DNA from: an uncultured Oscillospiraceae bacterium
GTDB lineage: Bacteria; Bacillota; Clostridia; Oscillospirales; Oscillospiraceae
Reading direction: 5' to 3'
DNA: 53,177 bases
NCBI GenBank assembly: GCA_947589745.1
Contig: CANQCS010000012.1
Coordinates: 1-53,177, forward strand
This document shows, in pieces, positions 33,165 to 40,730 of this stretch (positions within the stretch are counted from its first letter, which is position 1; each line of letters begins with the position of its first letter). The position numbers were made by a program, and so were the translations under genes. The notes under the pieces were generated by a model. That model ran no database searches. It was not told the origin of the DNA and was given only the letters and a program-made list of their open reading frames with translations.

Positions 33165-33749
33165 TTAACCCAGCGTCCCGACGGCCGCCAGGGCGGTGTT
33201 GACCCCGGCGGTGACGCCCTTGGAGCTGACGGTGGCGCCGGACACGCCGTCGAAGCGGTTGGTCCCGGCGTTGACGGTGATGTCGCCGCCGTCATGGCTC
33301 ATGCCCACGAAGCGGGCCAGGACAGAGGGGTCGTCCACCACCTTGGTGCCGATGTTGGGGGTCTCGGAGTGGTCGGTGACGGAGACGCCGGTGACCGTCC
33401 CGGTCTCCGCGTCCACGCCCACCAGCATGGTGATCTTGCCCTGGGAGCCGGAGGGGGCCACCTCCACCACGTAGCCGGTGACCGCCCCGCCGGAGACGGC
33501 CTCGTTCATGGACAGCACGCCGTCGGGCAGCTGGTCCATGGGCCGGTACTCGTCCGCCGGCAGGACCTGCTGCATGGCGGCGGCGGTCTTCTCCGCCTGG
33601 GCCTGCTCGATGACGGGCCCGGTGAAGCTGTTCACCACGCCCAGCAGCAGGGCCACCACCAGGCAGATGCCGAAGAGGGTGCCCGCCAGGCGCAGGATGT
33701 ACTTGGGCTCGATCTGGAGCTTCTCCGCTGTCATGTTCTCATTGCTCAT
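33165..33749 (-). CDS. rnfG: Rnf complex flavoprotein subunit RnfG
   Basis: This 194-aa protein starts at MSNENMTAEKL, overlapping rnfD by ATGA; an upstream open extension lies inside rnfD. A single N-terminal membrane helix (YILRLAGTLFGICLVVALLL) is followed by an extracytoplasmic FMN_bind domain with GVSGATVSSKGV, in which the threonine of S-G-A-T carries covalent FMN (family knowledge). Confidence 0.93.
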   Translation of the reverse strand: MSNENMTAEKLQIEPKYILRLAGTLFGICLVVALLLGVVNSFTGPVIEQAQAEKTAAAMQQVLPADEYRPMDQLPDGVLSMNEAVSGGAVTGYVVEVAPSGSQGKITMLVGVDAETGTVTGVSVTDHSETPNIGTKVVDDPSVLARFVGMSHDGGDITVNAGTNRFDGVSGATVSSKGVTAGVNTALAAVGTLG

Positions 33750-34762
33750 TTCGCGGCAGCCTCCTTTTCCTTGGACTTGCCGGCCTTGACCACGCCGAAG
33801 CGGGCAGGCTTGATGTTCCTGTCGATAAGCCACACGGTCAGGTTCATCAGCAGGATGGCGTAGCACACGCCCTCACTGTAGGAGCCGAAGTAGCGGATGA
33901 ACACGGTGATGAGGCCGCAGCCCACGCCGAAGATCGCCTGGCCCCGCTTGCTCACCGGGGAGGTGACGTAGTCGGTGGCCATGAAGAAGGCGCCCAGCAT
34001 CAGTCCGCCGCCCAGCAGGTTGTAGAGCATCCAGGTGACCGGATCGTTGCCCCGGGGGAACAGGAAGGTCAGCACCGCCACGGTGCCGATGTAGCTCACC
34101 GGGATGCACCAGGTGATGACCTTCCGGTACAGCAGGAACAGGCCGCCCAGGATCAGGCACAGGGCGCTCACCTCGCCCATGGAACCGCCGATGAGGCCGA
34201 TGAACATATCCTTCAGGCTGTACTGCTCCATCAGCCCCGCCAGGTTGTTCTCATGGAGCATATACATGGGGGTGGCGCCGGTGGCCACGTCCGCCGCGCC
34301 CCACAGGGGGACGCTGGTCCGGGGGACCGCCCAGGTGGTCATGGCCCCCGCCCAGGAGAGCATGAAAGCACGGGCCGCCAGAGCCGGGTTCAGGAAGTTC
34401 TTGCCAATGCCGCCGAAGAGCTGCTTCACCACCACGATGGCGAAGAAGTCGCCGATGACGAGGATCCAGTAGGGGATGGTCACCGGGCAGACAAAGGCGA
34501 TCAGCATACCGGTGACGGCGGCGCTCAGGTCCCCGACGGTGTTGTTCTTCTTCATGGCCTTCCGGTACAGCCACTCGAAGGCGCAGCAGGCCACCACGGA
34601 CACCGCCGCGTTCACCAGCGCCTTCAGCCCGAAGTTGAACACGCCGAAGGCCAGGGCCGGCAGCAGGGCCAGCATGACCTCGCCCATGAGGTGGGCGGTG
34701 CCGTCCTTGGACCGGATGTGGGGGGAGGAGGAGCCGGTCAGGTTCAGATCTCTGTAATCCAT
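33746..34762 (-). CDS. rnfD: Rnf complex membrane flavoprotein RnfD
   Basis: This 338-aa polytopic membrane protein has about eight to nine hydrophobic segments. SSPHIRSKDGTAHLMGEVML opens the conserved region. ADVATGATPMYMLHE holds the flavinylation threonine. PRGNDPVTWMLYNLLGGGLM and FFMATDYVTSPVSKRGQAIF are RnfD/NqrB signatures. The subunit lies in the ion path of the complex. It is 3 bases from rnfC. Confidence 0.94.
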   Translation of the reverse strand: MDYRDLNLTGSSSPHIRSKDGTAHLMGEVMLALLPALAFGVFNFGLKALVNAAVSVVACCAFEWLYRKAMKKNNTVGDLSAAVTGMLIAFVCPVTIPYWILVIGDFFAIVVVKQLFGGIGKNFLNPALAARAFMLSWAGAMTTWAVPRTSVPLWGAADVATGATPMYMLHENNLAGLMEQYSLKDMFIGLIGGSMGEVSALCLILGGLFLLYRKVITWCIPVSYIGTVAVLTFLFPRGNDPVTWMLYNLLGGGLMLGAFFMATDYVTSPVSKRGQAIFGVGCGLITVFIRYFGSYSEGVCYAILLMNLTVWLIDRNIKPARFGVVKAGKSKEKEAAAK

Positions 34763-34765
34763 CTC

Positions 34766-36136
34766 TCACGCCTCCTTTTTCTCCGCCGCGGCCTTGGCCG
34801 CAGCCTCCGCAGCCGCCTTGGCGGCGGCTCTCGCGTTGTTGATCTTCTGCTTGCCCGCCCGGAAGGTCTGGACCAGGTGGAGCCGTCCGGGGCAGATGTA
34901 GGTGCAGGCGCCGCACTCGATGCAGTCCAGCACGTTGGCCTTCTCCAGCTCCTCCAGCTTCCCGGCCCGCTCATACTGGTACATGAACACGGGCTGCAGG
35001 TGCATGGGGCAGACGCTGATGCACTTGCCGCAGCGGATGCAGGCGGGGTACTCCTCGGTGCGCTCCTCGTCGGCGGCGAAGGCCAGGATGGCGTTGGTGC
35101 CCTTGCCGATGGGGGCCTCCATGTCGTACTGGGCGTGGCCCATCATGGGGCCGCCCATGAGGATTTTGAAAGTCTCCTTCTTCACACCGTCGCAGGCGTC
35201 CAGCAGCTCCCGGATGGGGGTGCCGATGGGACACAGCAGGTTCTTGGGGTTGTTGACGCCGGAGCCGGACACGGTCACCACCCGGTGGGTGACGGGCTTG
35301 CCCAGGTAGACGGCCCGGTAGATGGCGGCGGTGGTGACCACGTTGAACACCGCGCAGCCGATGGCGGCGGGCAGGCCGCCGGGGGGCACCTGCCGGCCGG
35401 TGATGGACTGGCAGAGCTGCTTCTCCGCGCCCTGGGGGTAGCGGGTGTGGAGCACGTCCACCACGGCGGGGGCCTGTTCCTCCTGGACCTTCAGCCGCAG
35501 CAGCTCCGCCGCGTTCTGCTTGTTGGCCTCCACGGCGATATGTACCTTGTCCACGCCGAAGATCTTGGCCAGCAGCTTCACGCCGCCGATGATCTCCTCC
35601 GGGTACTCCAGCATATACCGGTGGTCGCTGGTGATGTAGGGCTCGCACTCGGCGGCGTTGACGATCACCGTGTCCACCTTGCCGATGCCGGAGCTGATCT
35701 TCACGCTGGCGGGGAACGTCGCGCCGCCCATGCCCACGATGCCGGCCTTGCGGATCAGGTCCGTCAGCTGCTCCACGGTGAGGCTGTCCGGGTCCTCCGG
35801 CGGGACCGCCTCGGGGCAGGGGGTGTCGTTGAAGTCGTTCTCGATGACCACGCTCATCACCGGGACCCCGTTGAAGTGGATGCGGGGCTCCACCGCCACC
35901 ACCTTGCCGGACACGCTGGCGTGGATGGGGGCGGAGACAAACGCCGTTGCCTCGCCGACCTGCTGCCCCACGGTCACCAGGTCGCCCTTGGCCACGCAGG
36001 GCTTGCAGGGCGCGCCGATGTGCAGGGACATGGGGATCACCACTTGGGCGGGTGGAGGCAGCTTCTCGATGGGCTTCTTATTGGTGGCGGCCTTCATGTC
36101 GTTGGGATGGATGCCGCCAAAGAAAGCTTGTGCCAT
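34766..36136 (-). CDS. rnfC: Rnf complex subunit RnfC (NADH-binding)
   Basis: This 456-aa protein starts at MAQAFFGGIHPNDMKAATNK after GAGAAGGTGAAG; the open frame upstream crosses the promoter. A biotinyl-like barrel (KPCVAKGDLVTVGQQVGEAT) is followed by the NADH/FMN-binding region (GIVGMGGATFPASVKI, NAAECEPYITSDHRYMLEYP) and two 4Fe-4S motifs (CIRCGKCISVCPMHL and CIECGACTYICPGRL). The lysine/alanine-rich C-terminal tail is of varying length in the family. First gene of rnfCDGEAB. Confidence 0.95.
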   Translation of the reverse strand: MAQAFFGGIHPNDMKAATNKKPIEKLPPPAQVVIPMSLHIGAPCKPCVAKGDLVTVGQQVGEATAFVSAPIHASVSGKVVAVEPRIHFNGVPVMSVVIENDFNDTPCPEAVPPEDPDSLTVEQLTDLIRKAGIVGMGGATFPASVKISSGIGKVDTVIVNAAECEPYITSDHRYMLEYPEEIIGGVKLLAKIFGVDKVHIAVEANKQNAAELLRLKVQEEQAPAVVDVLHTRYPQGAEKQLCQSITGRQVPPGGLPAAIGCAVFNVVTTAAIYRAVYLGKPVTHRVVTVSGSGVNNPKNLLCPIGTPIRELLDACDGVKKETFKILMGGPMMGHAQYDMEAPIGKGTNAILAFAADEERTEEYPACIRCGKCISVCPMHLQPVFMYQYERAGKLEELEKANVLDCIECGACTYICPGRLHLVQTFRAGKQKINNARAAAKAAAEAAAKAAAEKKEA

Positions 36137-36198
36137 GTCTTCACCTTCTCTTCTTCCTTCTCTTTGTTGGGGCCCGAGGCCCTGAAAGTACAAATAAT

Positions 36199-36227
36199 AT
36201 CATACTATCATCTTTTCTATCTGTCCA
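36199..36227 (-). promoter_or_regulatory. Promoter of the rnf operon
   Basis: On the minus strand TGGACA (36222-36227), 17 bases and TATGAT (36199-36204), about 60 bases before the rnfC start. Confidence 0.7.
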
Positions 36228-36325
36228 TAGAATTTTCGGATATTTTTATGTTTTTTTCACAGGATTATTTGGAAAAAACCCCGTTGGATTGTTAACTTTC
36301 TGACAAAATCGTCCCGCTGAACCGC

Positions 36326-36354
36326 TTGCATTCCGCGCGGTGAAGTGCTATGAT
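36326..36354 (+). promoter_or_regulatory. Promoter of the DUF975 gene
   Basis: TTGCAT (36326-36331), 17 bases, TATGAT (36349-36354). Divergent from the rnf promoter. Confidence 0.75.
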
Positions 36355-36408
36355 AAAAGCGAAAACAGGGAAAAAATCCCTGCTACACTGTTTTGGGAGG
36401 GTGGTTTT

Positions 36409-37176
36409 ATGCTCAACCGTATCCAGGTCAAGGCGGAGGCCAAGCAGATCGTCCGCACGGCGCATCTCTCGCCCCTGCTGATCACCGCCATCGTGCTGGT
36501 CGTCAACTTCGTGCTGAGCCGCGTCATCGATCTGGTGGAGCACGGCAGCCTGTTCTACTCCAGCGCCTTTCTCGCCCAGTACTATGAGGCCATCATGAGC
36601 GGCGACCCGGCGGCGCTGGAGCGCCTGCTGTTCAGCGCGGACCCGGCGGGCACCGTGATGTCCGGCTTCTTCTCCATCCTGGTCAGCCTCTTCACCACCG
36701 TGCTCATGGGCGGGTACTACGTCTACTCCATCGGCATCCGCCGGGGCATGGTGATGCCCGCCACGTCCCTGCTGGACGGCCTGGGCCACGCCGGGCGGCT
36801 GATCCTCTGCTACATCATCATGTCGGTGAAGATCGCCCTGTGGTCCATGCTCTTCGTGGTCCCCGGCATCATCGCGGCCTACCGCTACCGCTTCGCCTAT
36901 TATAACCTGCTCACCGACGACAGCCTGACCGCCAATCAGGCCATCAAGCTCAGCTGCGCCCAGACCCGTGGGATGAAGATGGACCTCTTTGTCCTGGACC
37001 TGAGCTTCCTGGGCTGGAACATCGTCTCCGCCCTTACCATGGGCATCCTGGATATCTGGGTGATGCCCTATCAGACCCAGTGCGACCTGGCCTACTTCGA
37101 GGAGGGCCAGCGCCGGGTGGGCCGCCCGCCGTACCAGGATGACGGGTATCAAAATGACGGATATCAGCAGTATTGA
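36409..37176 (+). CDS. DUF975 integral membrane protein
   Basis: This 255-aa protein starts at MLNRIQVKAEAKQIVR after GGGAGGGTGG. Several membrane segments are visible: LLITAIVLVVNFVLSRVIDL, MSGFFSILVSLFTTVLMGGY, LILCYIIMSVKIALWSMLFV and the conserved VVPGIIAAYRYRFAYY. The family motif QAIKLSCAQTRGMKMDLFVL precedes the last helix, and the tail is Tyr/Gln/Asp-rich. DUF975 proteins are widespread in Firmicutes and of unknown function, possibly in membrane or cell-envelope homeostasis. It is monocistronic, with its own promoter and terminator. Confidence 0.85.
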   Translation: MLNRIQVKAEAKQIVRTAHLSPLLITAIVLVVNFVLSRVIDLVEHGSLFYSSAFLAQYYEAIMSGDPAALERLLFSADPAGTVMSGFFSILVSLFTTVLMGGYYVYSIGIRRGMVMPATSLLDGLGHAGRLILCYIIMSVKIALWSMLFVVPGIIAAYRYRFAYYNLLTDDSLTANQAIKLSCAQTRGMKMDLFVLDLSFLGWNIVSALTMGILDIWVMPYQTQCDLAYFEEGQRRVGRPPYQDDGYQNDGYQQY

Positions 37177-37189
37177 CGAAAAACCCAGA

Positions 37190-37225
37190 GAGGGGCCGCC
37201 CGGCGGGGCGGCCCCTCATTTTTGG
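37190..37225 (+). terminator. Terminator of the DUF975 gene
   Basis: AGGGGCCGCCC/GGGGCGGCCCCT with a 3-base loop is followed by CATTTTTGG. Confidence 0.85.
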
Positions 37226-37235
37226 AAAAAACCTC

Positions 37236-37264
37236 TTGTAAATTGGCGGCACATGGAGTAAAAT
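37236..37264 (+). promoter_or_regulatory. Promoter of candidate small RNA
   Basis: TTGTAA (37236-37241), exactly 17 bases and TAAAAT (37259-37264), in a 350-bp gap without a gene. Predicted transcript start near 37271. Confidence 0.6.
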
Positions 37265-37270
37265 CTGATT

Positions 37271-37386
37271 GGAAACATAATAGCGGGCAGGCCGGGGGTG
37301 TTGGCAGCACCCCGCGGCCCTGTACGAGTGGAGTAGTCACTCAGCACAGCAGCTTTCGCTGCACCACGGGGCTATTATACCCTTTT
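37271..37386 (+). ncRNA. Candidate structured small RNA (four-way junction)
   Basis: A perfect closing stem ATAATAGC (37277-37284)/GCTATTAT (37371-37378) encloses three hairpins. The first is long (CAGGCCGGGGGTG/CACCCCGCGGCCCTG, near 37288-37324), the second is GAGTG/CACTC, and the third is GCAGC/GCTGC with a TTTC loop. A T-run (CCCTTTTT) follows the closing stem. With the promoter just upstream this is a self-contained ~115-nt transcription unit. It has none of the conserved motifs I know for SRP RNA, 6S RNA, tmRNA, T-boxes or the common riboswitches. Confidence 0.5.
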
Positions 37387-37457
37387 TCCCCTCTCATTGC
37401 AAGAGAAACAGCGGGAACGAGGGTGTGGTGGCCTGTGCGTTCGCGTTGATTTTTTCA

Positions 37458-37489
37458 GGCGGTGTTGAGTTGAAGAACTCGACACCGCC
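37458..37489. terminator. Hairpin upstream of the BspA-like gene
   Basis: GGCGGTGTTGAGTT/AACTCGACACCGCC with a GAAG loop. No T-run follows, so it may be a leader structure instead of a terminator. Between it and 37386 I see nothing further. Confidence 0.45.
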
Positions 37490-37575
37490 GTTATGTTTCC
37501 CGCAGGGCGCCGTGGGGCGGGGCTTGCCGCCCCCGGCTGCTGAGCGGAAAACTATAAAAAACGGAGGGACACAAA

Positions 37576-40464
37576 GTGAAAAAGTGTACGACTATGCTGT
37601 TGGCCCTGGTGGCGGCGCTGCTCCTGCTGCCGGGCATGGCCCGGGCGGCGGACGCCTCGGGGACCTGCGGCGAGGGCCTGACCTGGACCCTGGAGGGCGG
37701 CGTGCTCAGTATTGAGGGCACGGGGCGCATGGAGAACTACGCCACCGAAGCCTCGCCATGGTACAGCTACCACGCGGAGATCCAGTCCATCCAGATCGGC
37801 GACGGCGTAACCTGCATCGGCGACTGGGCCTTTTACAACTGCAACCAGGCGACCAGCGTCACCATTCCCGAGGGCGTGACTTATATCGGGGAGTCAGCCT
37901 TTGAAAGTTGCCGTGAGTTGACCGGCCTCTCTCTACCGGACAGCCTGAGTAGTGATGAGGACTATTGGTATGGCTACTATGGAATCGGTTATTCCGCTTT
38001 CAAGGACTGCCGGAAGTTGGCCAGCATTGAAATTACCGGTGATATCGGCGGTTCAGCGTTTGTAGACTGCAGCGCTCTGAGCAGTGTTGTGATCAAAGGC
38101 GGTGTAAAGTATATTGAAGACTATGCCTTTCAAGGCTGTGCAAACCTGACCAGTCTCACGATTTCGGAAGGCGTTGTTAATATTGGTAACTATGCCTTTT
38201 CAGGGTGTACCGGCTTGACCACTGTGACCCTTCCGGAAAGTCTGGAGGGGTATGGTCTAGGAAGTTACTTGTTTTCAGGCTGCACCGGCCTGACATCTGT
38301 CAAGATTCCCGAGGGTGTGAATCATATTGGTTCCGGTGCCTTTTATGACTGCGCGAACCTGACTGACGTTTCTCTCTCTGCTAGTTTGACGGAGATAACG
38401 GATTCAATGTTTTCTGGCTGTTCAAATCTAGTCCATATCACGCTTCCCAACGGCCTTTTGAGAATTGATTCTTACGCTTTTTCAGGATGCGGGAATTTAG
38501 TCTCTTTGGAGATTCCCAACAGCGTGACACAAATTGGTAGTTGTGCTTTTGAAAACTGCACCAGCTTAATGAGCGTTAATATTCCCGACCGAATTGCAAC
38601 CATTGAACCTGAAACGTATTCAAATTGCAGCAGTTTGAATACCATTGAGATTCCTGACAGCGTGACAGAAATTAGTGACTTAGCGTTTTCTGGCTGCACC
38701 AACTTGTCCAGCATTGATATTCCCAAAAGTGTAACAAGAATCGGAAGTAACGTATTTTATGGTTGCAGCAGTTTGACGAGCATAAAGATTCCTGACAGTT
38801 TGACTTCCATAGATGAGGTATTTCGTAACTGTACTGGTCTAGCAAGCATCACTATCCCTGACAATGTACTGTCCATGGATGGGGCGTTTTCCGGTTGTAC
38901 GGGCTTAACCAGCATTACTCTCTCAAAGAATTTGACCTCGCTTGGCTCTGAAGAATATGATAATAATTATGGCGATGGAACATTTTATGGTTGTACCAGT
39001 CTGACTGATGTGGTCATTCCGGCAGGGGTTACCAGAATTGGAGATAATACTTTTTCCGATTGCACCAGCCTGACCAACGTGGTTATTCCAGACAGTGTTA
39101 CGCAAATCGGCAATGGTGCCTTTTCTGGCTGCACCAGTCTGGCCAATGTCACTATCCCCGATGGCGTCCCTGAAATTAGTGAGTATACATTTTCCCACTG
39201 TAGCAGCCTTACCAGTATTACTATCCCCAAAAGTGTGACTGCAATCAAGTACGATTCATTCTATTACTGTAATGCTTTGACGGACGTGTATTACTCCGGC
39301 AGCAAGACCCAGTGGCAAGAGATTTCAATTGATAATGACTGGGATAACAACGGGATCCTGTACCGCGCCGCCATTCACTGTTCTGACGGCGACATCATCC
39401 CCGTGCTGGGCGTGTCGCTGCTCCAGAATTCCGTGGACATGACCGTGGGCGAGACCTACCAGCTCCCCGTGGAGATTCAGCCCGCCAATGCCATCAACCA
39501 GAATCTCATCTGGACCAGCGACGCCCCGGAGGTCGCCTCCGTCAGCAGCACCGGCCTTGTCACCGCCCGCGAGAGCGGTTACGCATATATTACTGTTGAG
39601 ACGGAGGAGGGCGGCTTCCGGGACCATTGCAGCATTTATGTCAGCGATATCCCCACCTACTGGGTCACCTTTGACTCCGGCCGGGGATACGGCTATATGT
39701 CCGAGGCCCAGGTTCAGAAGGGCAAAACCTACACGCTGCCCGAGTGTACCTTTACCGCTCCCAATAAGATGGAATTTGACTGCTGGGAGATCGGCGGAAA
39801 GCAGTACCAGCCCGGTGACAGGATCACTGTGACCGATAATGTGACGGTGTCCGCCCTGTGGAAGGACGCTCCGGCCGAGGTGTATACCGTTACTTTCCTC
39901 TCCAACGGCGGCACCGGCACCATGGCCCCCGTGGAGATCGAAGAGGGCAGCCCCTGCACCCTCCCCGCCTGCGCCTTTACCGCTCCCGAGGGCAAAGCCT
40001 TTGACCACTGGGAGATCGACGGCAGGGCCTACGTTCCCGGCAACGCCATTGCGGTCACTGGCAATGTCAGCGTCAGGGCCGTTTGGAAGAAGCTGGACAC
40101 CGCGCCCGTGACCTGCACCGTTACCTTCCTGTCCAACGGCGGCGCCGGCACCATGGCTCCCGTGGAGATCGAGGAGGGCAGCCCCTACACCCTCCCCGCC
40201 TGTGCTTTCACCGCCCCCGAGGGCAAGGCCTTTGACCACTGGGAGATCGGCGGCAGGACCTACCATCCCGGCGACCGGATCTCCGTCACCGGCGATATCA
40301 CCGTCAGGGCGGTGTACGCCGCCGCACAGTCCGGCCCGGCGTTCACCTTTGAATTCGATTTCTCCCAGGTGGATATGACGAGCGGCACGCTCACCATCAA
40401 CATTGTCGTCTATATGAACAATATATACCTCCTGACCATCCCTGTGGTACTCAACCTCGCATAA
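37576..40464 (+). CDS. Secreted BspA-like leucine-rich repeat protein with Big2 and InlB-type repeats
   Basis: This 962-aa protein uses a GTG start after CGGAGGGACAC. A signal peptide (KKCTTMLLALVAALLLLPGM, cut after ARA) leads to about 20 LRR_5 repeats at ~45-590 with the recurring core SGCTNLSSIDIPKSVTRIGS. Residues ~605-690 are a Big2 Ig-like domain (VDMTVGETYQLPVEIQPANA). Three InlB B-repeats follow at ~695-895 (VTFLSNGGTGTMAPVEIEEG). There is no LPXTG motif or final membrane anchor. BspA-like proteins mediate adhesion to host or other bacteria. The repeat stretch (roughly 37900-39350) is visibly AT-richer than both ends of the gene, a sign of mosaic origin. Confidence 0.9.
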   Translation: MKKCTTMLLALVAALLLLPGMARAADASGTCGEGLTWTLEGGVLSIEGTGRMENYATEASPWYSYHAEIQSIQIGDGVTCIGDWAFYNCNQATSVTIPEGVTYIGESAFESCRELTGLSLPDSLSSDEDYWYGYYGIGYSAFKDCRKLASIEITGDIGGSAFVDCSALSSVVIKGGVKYIEDYAFQGCANLTSLTISEGVVNIGNYAFSGCTGLTTVTLPESLEGYGLGSYLFSGCTGLTSVKIPEGVNHIGSGAFYDCANLTDVSLSASLTEITDSMFSGCSNLVHITLPNGLLRIDSYAFSGCGNLVSLEIPNSVTQIGSCAFENCTSLMSVNIPDRIATIEPETYSNCSSLNTIEIPDSVTEISDLAFSGCTNLSSIDIPKSVTRIGSNVFYGCSSLTSIKIPDSLTSIDEVFRNCTGLASITIPDNVLSMDGAFSGCTGLTSITLSKNLTSLGSEEYDNNYGDGTFYGCTSLTDVVIPAGVTRIGDNTFSDCTSLTNVVIPDSVTQIGNGAFSGCTSLANVTIPDGVPEISEYTFSHCSSLTSITIPKSVTAIKYDSFYYCNALTDVYYSGSKTQWQEISIDNDWDNNGILYRAAIHCSDGDIIPVLGVSLLQNSVDMTVGETYQLPVEIQPANAINQNLIWTSDAPEVASVSSTGLVTARESGYAYITVETEEGGFRDHCSIYVSDIPTYWVTFDSGRGYGYMSEAQVQKGKTYTLPECTFTAPNKMEFDCWEIGGKQYQPGDRITVTDNVTVSALWKDAPAEVYTVTFLSNGGTGTMAPVEIEEGSPCTLPACAFTAPEGKAFDHWEIDGRAYVPGNAIAVTGNVSVRAVWKKLDTAPVTCTVTFLSNGGAGTMAPVEIEEGSPYTLPACAFTAPEGKAFDHWEIGGRTYHPGDRISVTGDITVRAVYAAAQSGPAFTFEFDFSQVDMTSGTLTINIVVYMNNIYLLTIPVVLNLA

Positions 40465-40482
40465 CGTGCCTCCCCAGACAGT

Positions 40483-40523
40483 CCCCCGCCGCGGACCGGT
40501 TTCCGCGGCGGGGGTTCTTTTTG
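40483..40523 (+). terminator. Terminator of the BspA-like gene
   Basis: CCCCCGCCGCGGA/TCCGCGGCGGGGG with a short loop is followed by TTCTTTTT. Confidence 0.85.
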
Positions 40524-40655
40524 CGGAACATCGCCCAATTCCGGGTTTCCCGCCCGGCAATGATACGTTGTTCTGATTGAAAAAGGAAACGCAAGGCGTT
40601 GGAATGCCGCATCGGCTCGAATCTGTGAAATTTTTGTAAATATCGTAGAAAATAC

Positions 40656-40684
40656 TTGAAATTTTGAGAAAATTTTAGTATATA
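40656..40684 (+). promoter_or_regulatory. Promoter of the pyrophosphatase gene
   Basis: TTGAAA (40656-40661), 17 bases, TATATA (40679-40684), in a very AT-rich stretch 50 bases before the start codon. Confidence 0.7.
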
Positions 40685-40730
40685 TGATATATGTGGTCTT
40701 TTATCATCATTTGGAAAGGGAGGAATCTAC

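Noticed and set aside
37271-37386. SRP RNA, 6S RNA or tRNA-like gene
   Set aside because: It lacks the SRP GGAA tetraloop region, lacks the long rod with central bubble of 6S RNA, and has no T-psi-C or CCA features.
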